From assembly GCA_022452285.1 (NCBI GenBank), contig JAKUNG010000001.1:551711-615710 (forward strand): 64,000 nt of DNA, read 5' to 3'. Shown piece after piece: positions 55,695-64,000 of the stretch. The notes beneath the pieces are model-generated. The model was not told the origin of the DNA. It saw only the letters and a list, made by a program, of their open reading frames with translations, and did not search any database. The translations under genes and the position numbers were made by a program. Within the stretch, counting starts at the first letter, position 1; each line of letters starts with the position of its first letter. The stretch comes from Terriglobia bacterium (GTDB taxonomy: Bacteria; Acidobacteriota; Terriglobia; Versatilivoradales; Versatilivoraceae).

Positions 55695-57521
55695 ATGTCA
55701 ATTAAGGATTTTTACGAAGACAAAACAGCTATCCAATCCCGTATTCCTCTTCTTCAACTCATCATCGTTGTTATTTTCTTCTTCTTATCAGCTGGACTCT
55801 GGAAGCTCCAGCTAATCCAAAAAGATTACTATTCTAAAATAGCTGAACGTAATCGGACTCGCTCCATTTCTTGGCCAGCTCCTCGCGGTAATATTTTAGA
55901 TCGGAATGGACGTGTTTTGGTAGACAATAGACCCTCATTTACACTGACGGTCATGAGAGATCATCTGGCTACTGTTGTTTCTTCCTTTGATTTCCTTGAA
56001 GAAGGATTAAAATTAGAACCTAATTTTTTAAGGTCTCAGATCGAAAAACAGGCTGATAGACCTTATTACCTACCAATAGTCCTCAAAGAGGACATTGAAA
56101 TTGAGGATATATCTTTTGTAGAGTCTCACCGTTCAGAGTTGCCTTCACTTGAAATCATTCCTCATCCAACAAGACACTACCATGAAAATCAAGTCGCTGC
56201 ACATCTTCTCGGATATGTGAGTGAAATATCTAAAAACCAATTGAAATCAGAAGAATTCAAGGGCTATGTCAAAGCTGGAGATATGATTGGTAAAAAAGGA
56301 GTTGAACGAGTTTATAATCGAATACTTACTGGTATAGATGGACAAAAGAAAGTGCTGGTTGACAGTCGAGGCCGTGAGATCAAAGTACTGGAAATCATTG
56401 AGCCAAAACCTGGAACTAATCTACAGTTGACCATTGACATTGACATCCAAAGGGCTGCTGAAAAGGCCTTTGGTGATATGGCAGGAGCTGCTGTAGCATT
56501 GGATCCTCAAACAGGTGAAGTGTTATGTCTAGTTAGTAGGCCAGCTTTTGATCCAACTATTTTCTCCGCTAGAATAAGTAGAAAAGAGTGGACTGATTTA
56601 TTGTTAGATCCAAGAAAACCATTACATAATCGAGCTACCCAAAGTGGATTTTCACCTGGTTCAATCTTCAAAATATTTATGGCTGTTGCGGGCTTGCAAG
56701 AAGGAATTCTAACATCCAACTCCATTGAAGTTTGTAGAGGAAGTACGGTCTTGTATGGTCGACGTTTTCGTTGCTGGAAAAAAGAAGGTCATGGAAAAAT
56801 CAACTTGCATCGAGCTATTGTTAATTCTTGCAATGTCTTTTTCTATCATCTGGGTAGACGTCTTGGAATTGAAAAAATTGCTCACTACTCTGAGGCCATG
56901 GGTCTTGGAAAAAGAACTGGTATTGACCTGCTTGATGAAGAAGAAGGCTTAGTTCCTTCTCCTGCATGGAAAAAAAGAACCCATGCAAGCAACTGGTACC
57001 CAGGGGAAACAATTTCTGTTTCAATTGGCCAGGGTTACCTTTCTGCAACTCCTGTGCAACTTGCTCGATCTTTTGGTGGATTAGCCTTAAAGGGTCCTAC
57101 CCCTACTCCTCATGTTGTACTAGCCTCAGAACTACCTAAGATTGGCAGAGCTTTACCTGCACCTCTTAAAGAATCTCCACCTTTCGACCCGAAATTTGTC
57201 AAAATTATCAGTCAAAGCCTTTGGGGAGTCGTCAATGAATATGGAACCGGTAGACGAGCTGCAGTTAGAGGGTTTGATGTATGTGGAAAAACGGGAACTG
57301 TACAGGTTGTAAGTAGGGAAACACGATTAAGAAATGAATCTGACAAAAAATTTGAAGATAATGCATGGTTTGTTGGGTTTGCTCCTAGGGATTCTCCCCA
57401 AATAGCAGCTGCGGTTTTTGTAGAACAAGGAGGACATGGCGGCACTTCTGCTGCTCCAATCATTCGTGAAATGTTTCAAATCTATTTTGATAAATACAAA
57501 GCTATTCAGTCTGAAAACTAA
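55695..57521 (+). CDS. mrdA: Penicillin-binding protein 2 (peptidoglycan transpeptidase)
   Basis: A 608-residue class B PBP. One N-terminal helix (about 18-40) precedes the dimerisation domain (RGNILDRNGRVLVDNRPSF). The transpeptidase domain has SxxK at about residue 323 (SPGSIFKIFMA), SxN at about 378 (VNSCNVFFYHLG) and KTG at about 531 (VCGKTGTVQVV). All three active-site motifs are intact. PBP2 crosslinks lateral-wall peptidoglycan with RodA as its glycosyltransferase, encoded 57 bases downstream. Confidence 0.97.
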   Translation: MSIKDFYEDKTAIQSRIPLLQLIIVVIFFFLSAGLWKLQLIQKDYYSKIAERNRTRSISWPAPRGNILDRNGRVLVDNRPSFTLTVMRDHLATVVSSFDFLEEGLKLEPNFLRSQIEKQADRPYYLPIVLKEDIEIEDISFVESHRSELPSLEIIPHPTRHYHENQVAAHLLGYVSEISKNQLKSEEFKGYVKAGDMIGKKGVERVYNRILTGIDGQKKVLVDSRGREIKVLEIIEPKPGTNLQLTIDIDIQRAAEKAFGDMAGAAVALDPQTGEVLCLVSRPAFDPTIFSARISRKEWTDLLLDPRKPLHNRATQSGFSPGSIFKIFMAVAGLQEGILTSNSIEVCRGSTVLYGRRFRCWKKEGHGKINLHRAIVNSCNVFFYHLGRRLGIEKIAHYSEAMGLGKRTGIDLLDEEEGLVPSPAWKKRTHASNWYPGETISVSIGQGYLSATPVQLARSFGGLALKGPTPTPHVVLASELPKIGRALPAPLKESPPFDPKFVKIISQSLWGVVNEYGTGRRAAVRGFDVCGKTGTVQVVSRETRLRNESDKKFEDNAWFVGFAPRDSPQIAAAVFVEQGGHGGTSAAPIIREMFQIYFDKYKAIQSEN

Positions 57522-57578
57522 CTACTATCAGGATGAAATTCTTTGATTTTTCAGCAAGATTAACTTAAAAAAAAGAAA

Positions 57579-58673
57579 ATGTTAAAACCAATAAATCTGA
57601 ACCTAAAAGACTTCGACTGGCTTATATTTTTTTTAAGTTTAATCATTTCTCTGATTGGGATCATGGAAATTTATAGTGCAACTCAGCATCAACAGTCTGA
57701 AAATTTTCATATTAAGCAACTATGCTTTTTAGGTTTGGGTTTAGTAGTGATGTTTGTCATTGCTAATGTGGATTATCATAGCTTCACGGAAAATGCCCCA
57801 TACATTTATTTGGGATCTATTCTCGCTCTTATCCTAGTTCTAATAATCGCTCCCAGTATATCTGGAACGAAAGGATGGATACCAGTTGGCACTTTTAAAA
57901 TCCAGCCATCAGAATTTGCTAAAGTAGCAATTGTCTTGGCTTTGTCTCGTTTTCTTTGTGAAATCCGTGAAAAATTTCTTACCTTTGTTCACATTGTAAA
58001 AGCTTCCCTAATAGTTAGCCTACCTGTGGGACTAGTTTTAGTACAACCAGACCTAGGATCAGCAATGACATTTATTCCCCCACTTTTAGTTGGACTCTTT
58101 TTAGGAGGACTTCGTTTTAGGTGGATAATGTGTGGCATACTATTGTCATCCTTGATTACTATGACCGGATGGTATAATCTTAAGGAGTATCAGAAGGAAC
58201 GGATTTACACGTTTCTTGAACCAGAAAATGATCCACAAGGGTGGGGTTACCATTCTATTCAGTCTCGCATCGCCGTCGGCTCTGGAGGAATTTTTGGGAA
58301 GGGAGTGACTAAAGGAAGTCAAACTACACTAGGTTTTCTTCCTGAACCCCATACTGATTTCATATTTTCGGTAACTGGGGAAGAATTAGGTTTTATAGGG
58401 TCAATTACAATTCTTGGACTCTATTTCCTAATAATCATGCGAGCAATACACGTTGCACAGACAGCACGTGATAAATTGGGTATTTATATTACTGTGGGAT
58501 CTGTAAGTGTTATGTTGTTTCATATTCTTGTAAATGTGGGCATGGTATTGGGACTAATGCCTATTACAGGTATCCCCCTCCCACTTATGAGTTATGGAGG
58601 ATCCTCTATGCTTTCCACATTTATACTTTTAGGTCTGATTATCAATGTCAGAATGAATCGATTCGTAAATTAA
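57579..58673 (+). CDS. rodA: RodA peptidoglycan glycosyltransferase (SEDS)
   Basis: A 364-residue integral membrane SEDS-family enzyme with about ten helices. Signatures are GTKGWIPVGTFKIQPSEFAK with the catalytic-cavity region, VLVQPDLGSAMTFIP, and LPEPHTDFIFSVTGEELGF. The end block TGIPLPLMSYGGSSMLST is diagnostic. It polymerises lipid II glycans during elongation with PBP2. It is the last mre-operon gene before a 364-base gap. Confidence 0.97.
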   Translation: MLKPINLNLKDFDWLIFFLSLIISLIGIMEIYSATQHQQSENFHIKQLCFLGLGLVVMFVIANVDYHSFTENAPYIYLGSILALILVLIIAPSISGTKGWIPVGTFKIQPSEFAKVAIVLALSRFLCEIREKFLTFVHIVKASLIVSLPVGLVLVQPDLGSAMTFIPPLLVGLFLGGLRFRWIMCGILLSSLITMTGWYNLKEYQKERIYTFLEPENDPQGWGYHSIQSRIAVGSGGIFGKGVTKGSQTTLGFLPEPHTDFIFSVTGEELGFIGSITILGLYFLIIMRAIHVAQTARDKLGIYITVGSVSVMLFHILVNVGMVLGLMPITGIPLPLMSYGGSSMLSTFILLGLIINVRMNRFVN

Positions 58674-59037
58674 AGAAAATACGTATTTGCTATTTGAAAA
58701 ATCAACAAGTTGTGCAACTAAAAGATCTCTTCAGTTAACAGGTAGTGCCGTGCACTAGTTTCCAATGAGGATAATGTTGCCAACAATTTTATTAAGATTA
58801 TAAAGAAACACAAAAGAGCTTGAACGGTACTCTTCCTATAAGAATATAGTATAGGGAATTATTTTAGGAAGATTAGATTTGTTTACGGTAAACGGAGAAA
58901 ATTTGTGATTGGATTGACAGAAGTCGCAATTTTGATAGTAAAAGACTTACTACAACCATACATTTATTCAATCCTTTTAAAACCACCTTTTACCTTGCCG
59001 AAAAGCTCCTCTGTGTTCCATCAGGGAGGAGTATCAG
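58674..59037. other. Leader region of the RNase E/G gene
   Basis: These 364 bases lie between rodA and the RNase gene on the same strand. No convincing gene is present. Small hairpins occur at 58743-58757 (TAGTGC/GCACTA) and 58881-58893 (GTTTAC-G-GTAAAC). A weak promoter candidate has TTGAAC at 58820-58825 and TATAGT at 58845-58850, 19 bases apart. RNase E genes often have long autoregulatory leaders; this is untested here. Confidence 0.45.
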
Positions 59038-61347
59038 ATGCCGAAGGAACTTATTGTTTCTGTAGCACCACAAGAGACCAAAGCTGCCATTTTGGAGAAT
59101 GGCGAAGTTGTTGAACTCCATGTTGAACGTGAACGTGATAAAGGAATTGTAGGGAGAATCTGTAAAGGCCGGGTAACTAAAGTATTACCGGGCATGCAGT
59201 CAGCATTTGTAGATATTGGGCTAGACAGAGATGCTTTCCTTTACGTTTCAGATTTTTTTGAAGGTACTGAAGAATACGACAAAATTGTAACTTCAGCTGA
59301 AGAAGAAACCACCAAACCACCGATCGCCTCTCGTAAGACAACACAAGATGCCCCTATCTCTGAACCTGCAGCAGCACCCAGACCTCAGGAACAGAGGACT
59401 CGTACTCGCCGATTGAAACGACCACCTCGATTTCGTGGGAGACGAGGACCAAGCCAATCAAATCAGTCCTCCAGGTTAAGTCCTCCTAGTTTGAATACTT
59501 CATCTGATGTCCCAAAGACTGCTCCTTTAAAAGAAAAAAGTGTCTCTGTTCTTCCAGGAGAGTCATTAGCTAAATATCAAACAATCCCAGAAGAATCCGT
59601 TTCTTCTATCCCCAATCTTTCAGAAAAAACTAAAGAGACATCGTTCAATAAAACTAATGAATCAGCTAATAAGGACCTAAAAGAAAGCCTGTCTGATTCG
59701 AAGGATGTGCCTACTGCATCAGAAAAAAATGTTCTGGCTAATGAACCAGCTGCTAGTGAGGAAAAAACTGTTCCGAATTCCTTGTCTGATTCGAAGGATG
59801 TGCTTACCTCAGCGGAGGAGAATGTTCTCGTTGACCAATCAAATATACCTGCCTCCAAAACAGAAACTGTAGACAAAAAGCTTCTCCCAAAAACAGACAA
59901 ACAAAGTTCAAGTTTGTCTGAATCAAAACATCAAGATGATTCCTCTATCCAAAAATCAGAGGTTGAATCTTCAAAAGAACAAGGGGGACCAACTAAAACA
60001 CCTTCTGGATCAGCTAACAAATTTAAAAGTTCTAGAATCCAACACAGGAATAGGCCTAGTATTGCTAAGTTTTTTCGTCGGCCTTTTGGTCGCAAACGTC
60101 AAAACAATAATGACGATTCTAAAAACCAAAAGGTAAATTCTTCTGTACCAATGATTTCTGACATCTTAAAGGAGGGGGAGGAAATTCTCGTCCAAATTTC
60201 TAAAGAACCCCTAGGTACTAAGGGTGCTCGGATTACCTCCCACATTGCATTACCAGGACGTTATCTAGTATACATGCCAACCACAGGACACATTGGAGTC
60301 TCACGAAAAATTGGATCAGAGGAAGAACGTCAGCGGCTCAGACGAATCATTCTAGAAAATCAGGAAGACTCTTCTGGAGGATTTATCGTTAGAACTGCAG
60401 GGGACAGTGCAAGCGAAGATGAAATCAAGTCAGATATTAAATTTCTTCAAGCCCTTTGGAAAGAAATAAAAAAACAATCAGATAATGAATCTGCCCCAGC
60501 AATGATTCATCGTGATTTAAATCTAGTACAAAGAATCCTTCGTGATCAATTAACAAAAGATTTCACTAATATCTTTGTCGATAGCGAATCGGAATATGTC
60601 TCAATTGTAGAATTAATTAATCAATTTCAACCTTCTTTGGTCAAACGGGTTAAACTGCATACAAAAAATACTCCCATTTTTGAGGAATTTGAAATTCAAA
60701 CTGAAATTGACAAGGCCATTCGATCCAAAGTGTGGCTGAAATCTGGAGGATATCTTGTAATAGATCAGGCAGAAGCGTTGGTTGCAATAGATGTTAATAC
60801 CGGTAAATATGTAGGAAAATCAAATAAGTTGGAAGATACCATTGTCAAAACCAATATAGAGGCTGCAAGAGAAATTGCTCGTCAATTACAGTTAAGGGAT
60901 CTGGGGGGCATCATCGTCTGTGATTTTATCGATATGGAGGATCGAAAAAATCGTTATAAGGTAACACAAACACTAGAAGAGGCATTGAAACGAGACAGAT
61001 CTCCTTCTAAGATTCTTCAATTTAATGAGTTTGGACTAGTAGCTATTACCAGAAAGCGAGTTAAACAATCACTTCTTAAGATACTTTGTGAACCTTGTCC
61101 TGAATGTTCTGGATCTGGGATGGTTAAATCTGCCCAGACTATCTGCTATGAAATCCAAAGCGAAGCCAGAAAAATGGCCACGACCATTGAAGGAAAAGAA
61201 ATCAACCTCAGAGTTAATCCCGAAGTAGCAAAAGCTTTGAAATCAGAAGAATCTTCAGTCATTTTAGAACTTGAATCGAGCTTAGACAAAGAAATTGTTG
61301 TAAAAAGTGATGGTACACTCTCTCAAGAACATTTTGATATTTTTTAA
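59038..61347 (+). CDS. rng: Ribonuclease E/G with a very large insert in its S1 domain
   Basis: A 769-residue endoribonuclease of RNA decay and rRNA processing. The S1 domain begins at about 37 (VGRICKGRVTKVLPGMQSAFVDIG) and resumes at about 371 (ILKEGEEILVQISKEPLGTKG). Between them is an insert of about 285 residues, low-complexity and Ser/Lys/Glu-rich with Arg-rich patches (RTRTRRLKRPPRFRGRRG and RRPFGRKRQNNN). The DNase-I-like catalytic site is intact (VAIDVNTGKYVG and IVCDFIDMED). The zinc-link CEPCPECSGSG is present, and the C-terminal tail is short. GGAGG precedes ATG 59038. Such inserts may tether RNA or partner proteins. Confidence 0.93.
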   Translation: MPKELIVSVAPQETKAAILENGEVVELHVERERDKGIVGRICKGRVTKVLPGMQSAFVDIGLDRDAFLYVSDFFEGTEEYDKIVTSAEEETTKPPIASRKTTQDAPISEPAAAPRPQEQRTRTRRLKRPPRFRGRRGPSQSNQSSRLSPPSLNTSSDVPKTAPLKEKSVSVLPGESLAKYQTIPEESVSSIPNLSEKTKETSFNKTNESANKDLKESLSDSKDVPTASEKNVLANEPAASEEKTVPNSLSDSKDVLTSAEENVLVDQSNIPASKTETVDKKLLPKTDKQSSSLSESKHQDDSSIQKSEVESSKEQGGPTKTPSGSANKFKSSRIQHRNRPSIAKFFRRPFGRKRQNNNDDSKNQKVNSSVPMISDILKEGEEILVQISKEPLGTKGARITSHIALPGRYLVYMPTTGHIGVSRKIGSEEERQRLRRIILENQEDSSGGFIVRTAGDSASEDEIKSDIKFLQALWKEIKKQSDNESAPAMIHRDLNLVQRILRDQLTKDFTNIFVDSESEYVSIVELINQFQPSLVKRVKLHTKNTPIFEEFEIQTEIDKAIRSKVWLKSGGYLVIDQAEALVAIDVNTGKYVGKSNKLEDTIVKTNIEAAREIARQLQLRDLGGIIVCDFIDMEDRKNRYKVTQTLEEALKRDRSPSKILQFNEFGLVAITRKRVKQSLLKILCEPCPECSGSGMVKSAQTICYEIQSEARKMATTIEGKEINLRVNPEVAKALKSEESSVILELESSLDKEIVVKSDGTLSQEHFDIF
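59690..59803 (+). repeat. 93-bp period repeat inside the RNase E/G insert
   Basis: A 21-base block (59690-59710) recurs exactly at 59783-59803. The surrounding protein repeats with 31-residue period: LSDSKDV-x3-EKNVLA and LSDSKDV-x3-EENVLV. This indicates a recent partial duplication within the disordered insert, so its length probably varies between relatives. Confidence 0.8.
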
Positions 61348-61451
61348 GTCTATCGAATGTTGTTGCTTGAATAGGGCTCAGGAATTCAATGGGTGTTTAC
61401 CAATAAAGCATCAGTTAATTAAAAAGAAATCTTAAATCTTAGAAGGGAATC

Positions 61452-62303
61452 CTATTGTAATTCTTTGAAGAGCAAAGGGGCGTAGCCTTCTCTGAAAGAA
61501 GGGTAACGAAACGAATAACCTGAATTGACTATTCGTGTATTTCGACAACGCTTATTACTCTGCTGCCTAATTTGACTAGTTGTCTTTAACTTTGAAGATA
61601 AATCAGTGCCAAGTTGGCCAGCAATCCAATCGAGCAGTTGGTTTTTATCTACAGGTTCATTATCAACAACAAGATAAAGTGCTTGTGGATTGTTTAGACT
61701 CAACAAATGAACTAGCGCTCCTACGCAGTCATCCCTGTGAACATGGTTGAGATAACGAGAAGGGCCCTCAATTTTTTGTATCTCACTAGTTCGCACATGG
61801 TCAATCAGACGATGTCGGCCAGGACCATAAATCCCCCCCAGTCGCACAACAATAGCTTCTGTAACATTAGACAGCAGAAAATTCTCACCTTTCTTTAGAC
61901 AACGACCAGAAAAATGATTAGGTGCAACAGTCGAATTTTCATCAACCCATTCACCACAAGATTGATGGTAGACAGCAGTACTAGAGGTAAAAATCCAGCG
62001 TCGAACTACTGGATTTTGATTTTCCAGTGCCCTGACAAGATTTACTAGACCTTGAACATACGCAGCGTGATATGCCTCCTCATTGCGATGATCAGCCCCC
62101 ACCATGTAATAAACTACATCAATCGGCCAAGGCAAATTAACTAAGGTTTCAGGCAAAGTGAGATCAGCGCTAATCTGCAAAAAATTGCTGGGCAGTTTTT
62201 CTGACTTGCGCCTTAACCCACAAACTTGGTGACCTTCTTGAATTAAACGTAAGCCAAGAGCTTGACCTAGATAACCACAACCAGCAATAAGAACACGTGT
62301 CAT
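61452..62303 (-). CDS. NAD-dependent epimerase/dehydratase family protein
   Basis: A 283-residue extended-SDR protein. The cofactor motif is VLIAGCGYLGQALGLRL, more like the YeeZ/UDP-glucose epimerase-like subgroup with GCGYLG. YMVGADHRNEEAYHAAYVQG and FTSSTAVYHQSCGEWVDENS follow. The usual YxxxK Lys is in FSGRCLKKGENF, where the Tyr position is Arg-Cys, so catalysis may differ from classical epimerases. Related proteins often act in nucleotide-sugar or cofactor metabolism. It converges with the RNase gene and is divergent from the exported-protein pair. Confidence 0.78.
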   Translation of the reverse strand: MTRVLIAGCGYLGQALGLRLIQEGHQVCGLRRKSEKLPSNFLQISADLTLPETLVNLPWPIDVVYYMVGADHRNEEAYHAAYVQGLVNLVRALENQNPVVRRWIFTSSTAVYHQSCGEWVDENSTVAPNHFSGRCLKKGENFLLSNVTEAIVVRLGGIYGPGRHRLIDHVRTSEIQKIEGPSRYLNHVHRDDCVGALVHLLSLNNPQALYLVVDNEPVDKNQLLDWIAGQLGTDLSSKLKTTSQIRQQSNKRCRNTRIVNSGYSFRYPSFREGYAPLLFKELQ

Positions 62304-62618
62304 TAATTATGAAGTAATACTATTTCAGCTTAATGGATAAAAGGTTTTACTAAAGTTAACACGATGCCAGAAATCCGACCAATAAAAATGCATCTATTTT
62401 TTTCATTATTTACTATATCAAGACTGATCGTTTCTTTAGAACTTAGTATTTGTACCTTATAGGCACTTTCTACATTGAGCTCTAATAGATAGATCGAACC
62501 TAAATTAAAATAGTCAAAAAGGAAATAAGTTGCTTATTTTGACCTATTTGATTATTCTTTCTCTGCTAATTATAAATTCGTTTTTATTCCTCAATTCTTT
62601 AATCTTGGAGCTCCACCT
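62304..62618. other. Divergent gene-free region
   Basis: These 315 AT-rich bases separate the epimerase gene from the exported-protein pair. No coding frame is visible. AAATAAG at 62523-62529 pairs with CTTATTT at 62533-62539 around TTG; an outer TCAAAA/TTTTGA pairing competes with it. It may be a regulatory hairpin. Confidence 0.5.
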
Positions 62619-63920
62619 ATGCCAAAAGATTTGTCACCCAAGATTGGTCGAAAAACCCTACTGGCATCTGCACCATTGACACTGACAGGAGGGAATTTTC
62701 AGGCTTCTCAGTCTCGAAGAAGACCTCGGATTGCTGCTATAGTCAGTGAGTATAGAAGATATTCTCATGCTCAGCATATCTTTGATCGATTCCTTTGGGG
62801 TTATGGTTGGGGAAACCAACATCATCATCCAGCTATGGATCTGGTTTCTGTTTATGTTGACCAAACTCCAAAAAATACTCTTATCCACGATCGGCTTCGA
62901 CGTTTCCCTTCAATGAAAAAATACCCGACTATTGCTGAAGCTTTGACGCTTGGTGGAGATAAACTAGCTGTCGATGGGGTCATTTTGATCGTTGAGCATG
63001 GCAATTATCCAAAAAATAAAAAAGGACAAACGCTTTACCCTAGGTATGAGTTTTTCATGGAAATTGCCAAAGTCTTTCAAGAAAGTAAACGAAGTGTGCC
63101 GGTATTTAACGACAAACACCTTTCCTGGAACTGGGAATCGGCTAAAGAAATGTATGATACATCAAAGAAAATGGGTTTTCCCTTTATGGCTGGCTCCTCC
63201 GTTGTTGTAGCTAACCGACTTCCCTCTATTGACATGCCAATGGGAGTAGAAATTGAAGAAGTACTTGGTTTAGCCGTTGGAGGCATTGATGGCTATGACA
63301 TTCATGCATTGGAAGCGGTCCAGTGTATGGTCGAACGCCGACGAGGAGGCGAAACTGGAGTTGCCAATATCCATGCCCTGCGTGGACCATCTGTTTTCGA
63401 AGCAATGAAATCTGGTTCTTGGGATAAAGGGGGATGGAGTAATGAGCTTTTCCAAGCCTGTCTCTGCAGAAGCCATACCTTGGCACCGAGTCGCAAAGGG
63501 TTTAATCATATTCTCCCGAAGTTCGATGACATTATTAAACTGGTAAATGATAATGCTAATGAACCTGTAGCCTATCGATATGAATTTTTGGACGGTCTAA
63601 AAGCTACCATTCTACTGATGGAAGGATTGGTAATGGATTTTACTTTTTCAGCTCGTCTTAAAGGAGAAAAACAGGTACTGTCAACTCAATTTTTTCTACC
63701 ACCCAGAGAAGTTTGCAACTTCTTTAACCCTCAAAATAATGCTGTTGAACAAATGTTTTTGACTGGAAAACCTACTTACCCAGTGGAACGAACCCTACTA
63801 ACCACAGGCTTGACAGCTGCTGGGGTCGAATCTATTTGGCAAGGACAGAAAAAGATGGATACCCCCCACCTTAAAATTAATTACCAACCCACCACTGAGT
63901 CAACATTTAGGAGGAGTTAA
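62619..63920 (+). CDS. Exported protein of unknown function
   Basis: A 433-residue protein. The N-terminus (PKIGRKTLLASAPLTLTGG) resembles a Tat or Sec export signal but lacks a clean RR pair. The body begins RRRPRIAAIVSEYRRYSHA, a Rossmann-like strand-loop, and has HIFDRFLWGYGWGNQHHH, VDGVILIVEHGNYPKN, FMAGSSVVVANRLP, ALEAVQCMVERRRGGETGV and LPPREVCNFFNPQNNAVEQM. Homologous exported proteins occur widely in Planctomycetota and Acidobacteriota-like genomes without assigned function. Its TAA overlaps the next ATG by one base, so the two are coupled. Confidence 0.65.
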   Translation: MPKDLSPKIGRKTLLASAPLTLTGGNFQASQSRRRPRIAAIVSEYRRYSHAQHIFDRFLWGYGWGNQHHHPAMDLVSVYVDQTPKNTLIHDRLRRFPSMKKYPTIAEALTLGGDKLAVDGVILIVEHGNYPKNKKGQTLYPRYEFFMEIAKVFQESKRSVPVFNDKHLSWNWESAKEMYDTSKKMGFPFMAGSSVVVANRLPSIDMPMGVEIEEVLGLAVGGIDGYDIHALEAVQCMVERRRGGETGVANIHALRGPSVFEAMKSGSWDKGGWSNELFQACLCRSHTLAPSRKGFNHILPKFDDIIKLVNDNANEPVAYRYEFLDGLKATILLMEGLVMDFTFSARLKGEKQVLSTQFFLPPREVCNFFNPQNNAVEQMFLTGKPTYPVERTLLTTGLTAAGVESIWQGQKKMDTPHLKINYQPTTESTFRRS

Positions 63921-64000
63921 TGCTAAACCGAAGAACTTTTCTAGAAATGACGGTTGTCACAGGCATTGCTTCTCAGCTGGCTTGCTCTGATAAAAAAGAT
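63920..64000 (+). CDS. N-terminus of a Tat-signal protein (truncated by window edge)
   Basis: 27 codons are visible from ATG 63920 to the window edge. They begin MLNRRTFLEMTVVTG, a twin-arginine signal (RRTFLE), followed by a Cys in SQLACSDKKD that might be lipidated, although the lipobox is not standard. It is translationally coupled to the upstream exported protein through TAATG, with AGGAG directly before. Its domain content lies outside the window. Confidence 0.7.
   Translation, partial: MLNRRTFLEMTVVTGIASQLACSDKKD

Noticed and set aside
58905-59114. 69-codon frame ahead of the RNase E/G gene
   Set aside because: It overlaps the true RNase start in another frame, has no homology I recognise, and the RNase ATG has a strong GGAGG site.
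63077-63509. Several minus-strand frames inside the exported-protein gene
   Set aside because: Overlapping each other and the real gene, with no domain signal; chance frames.
1-64000. CRISPR arrays, insertion sequences, prophage genes or rRNA operons
   Set aside because: No regularly spaced repeats, transposase, integrase, phage structural genes or rRNA-like segments were seen.

Overview
The window is a continuous, AT-rich stretch of a Gram-negative bacterial chromosome, densely coded on both strands. I see no rRNA, tRNA, CRISPR array, insertion sequence or prophage. Gram-negative architecture is shown by DsbD, lipoprotein and Tat-type signals, a periplasmic HtrA protease and a complete MreBCD/PBP2/RodA set. 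A complete Na+-pumping NQR points to a sodium-rich, probably marine, habitat. Families common in Planctomycetota, Verrucomicrobiota, Acidobacteriota and related uncultured heterotrophs are present: a DUF1549/DUF1553-type C-x4-C-H protein, PPC-domain and DUF3500 proteins, a 14-repeat FG-GAP protein, exported Tat-type proteins and a secreted methyltransferase. I cannot assign the phylum from the sequence alone.

Layout. 1-4.0 kb: three exported proteins on the minus strand, the first cut by the window edge. 4.2-12.4 kb: a minus-strand run with myo-inositol genes (iolD, iolE, iolG), an HpcH/HpaI aldolase, an ABC-2 transporter pair and a D-2-hydroxyacid dehydrogenase. 13.0-15.9 kb: the large FG-GAP protein. 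16-18.4 kb: a short-chain dehydrogenase, a FlK-like thioesterase and an SMP-30 lactonase-like protein. 18.6-27 kb: a TPR protein, selB, a promoter/structured-transcript candidate, galU, an aldehyde dehydrogenase, an XdhC-family protein and DAHP synthase with a probable attenuator. 27.6-34.9 kb: folD, coaE, dsbD, a TlpA-like thioredoxin, HtrA, a small membrane-anchored protein, a NUDIX hydrolase and a lipoprotein cyclophilin. 35.3-42.6 kb: nqrABCDEF-apbE-nqrM. 42.7-46.6 kb: ilvD, an Smr-domain protein, a small unknown gene and lexA. 47-52.8 kb: a secreted methyltransferase, a Tat-exported TIM-barrel-like protein, a beta-hydroxyacid dehydrogenase, a zinc-ribbon membrane protein and a SurA/PpiD-type isomerase. 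53.3-61.3 kb: mreB-mreC-mreD-mrdA-rodA and an RNase E/G with a very large insert. 61.4-64 kb: an epimerase and two translationally coupled exported proteins, the last cut by the window edge.

How the genes work together. The iol genes, aldolase, hydroxyacid dehydrogenases, SDR, aldehyde dehydrogenase and SMP-30 protein suggest use of polyols and sugar acids. NQR with its own flavin transferase (ApbE) and iron-delivery factor (NqrM) is a self-contained respiratory sodium pump. DsbD, TlpA, HtrA, cyclophilin and PpiD/SurA form a periplasmic folding and redox set. The Mre/Rod block is the elongasome.

The strongest non-coding signals are three. The DAHP synthase gene has a promoter, an aromatic-rich leader ORF and an intrinsic terminator. 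The lexA promoter has its -10 box inside a long inverted repeat. A promoter fed by a 21-22 bp tandem repeat precedes a structured, poorly coding segment between selB and galU.
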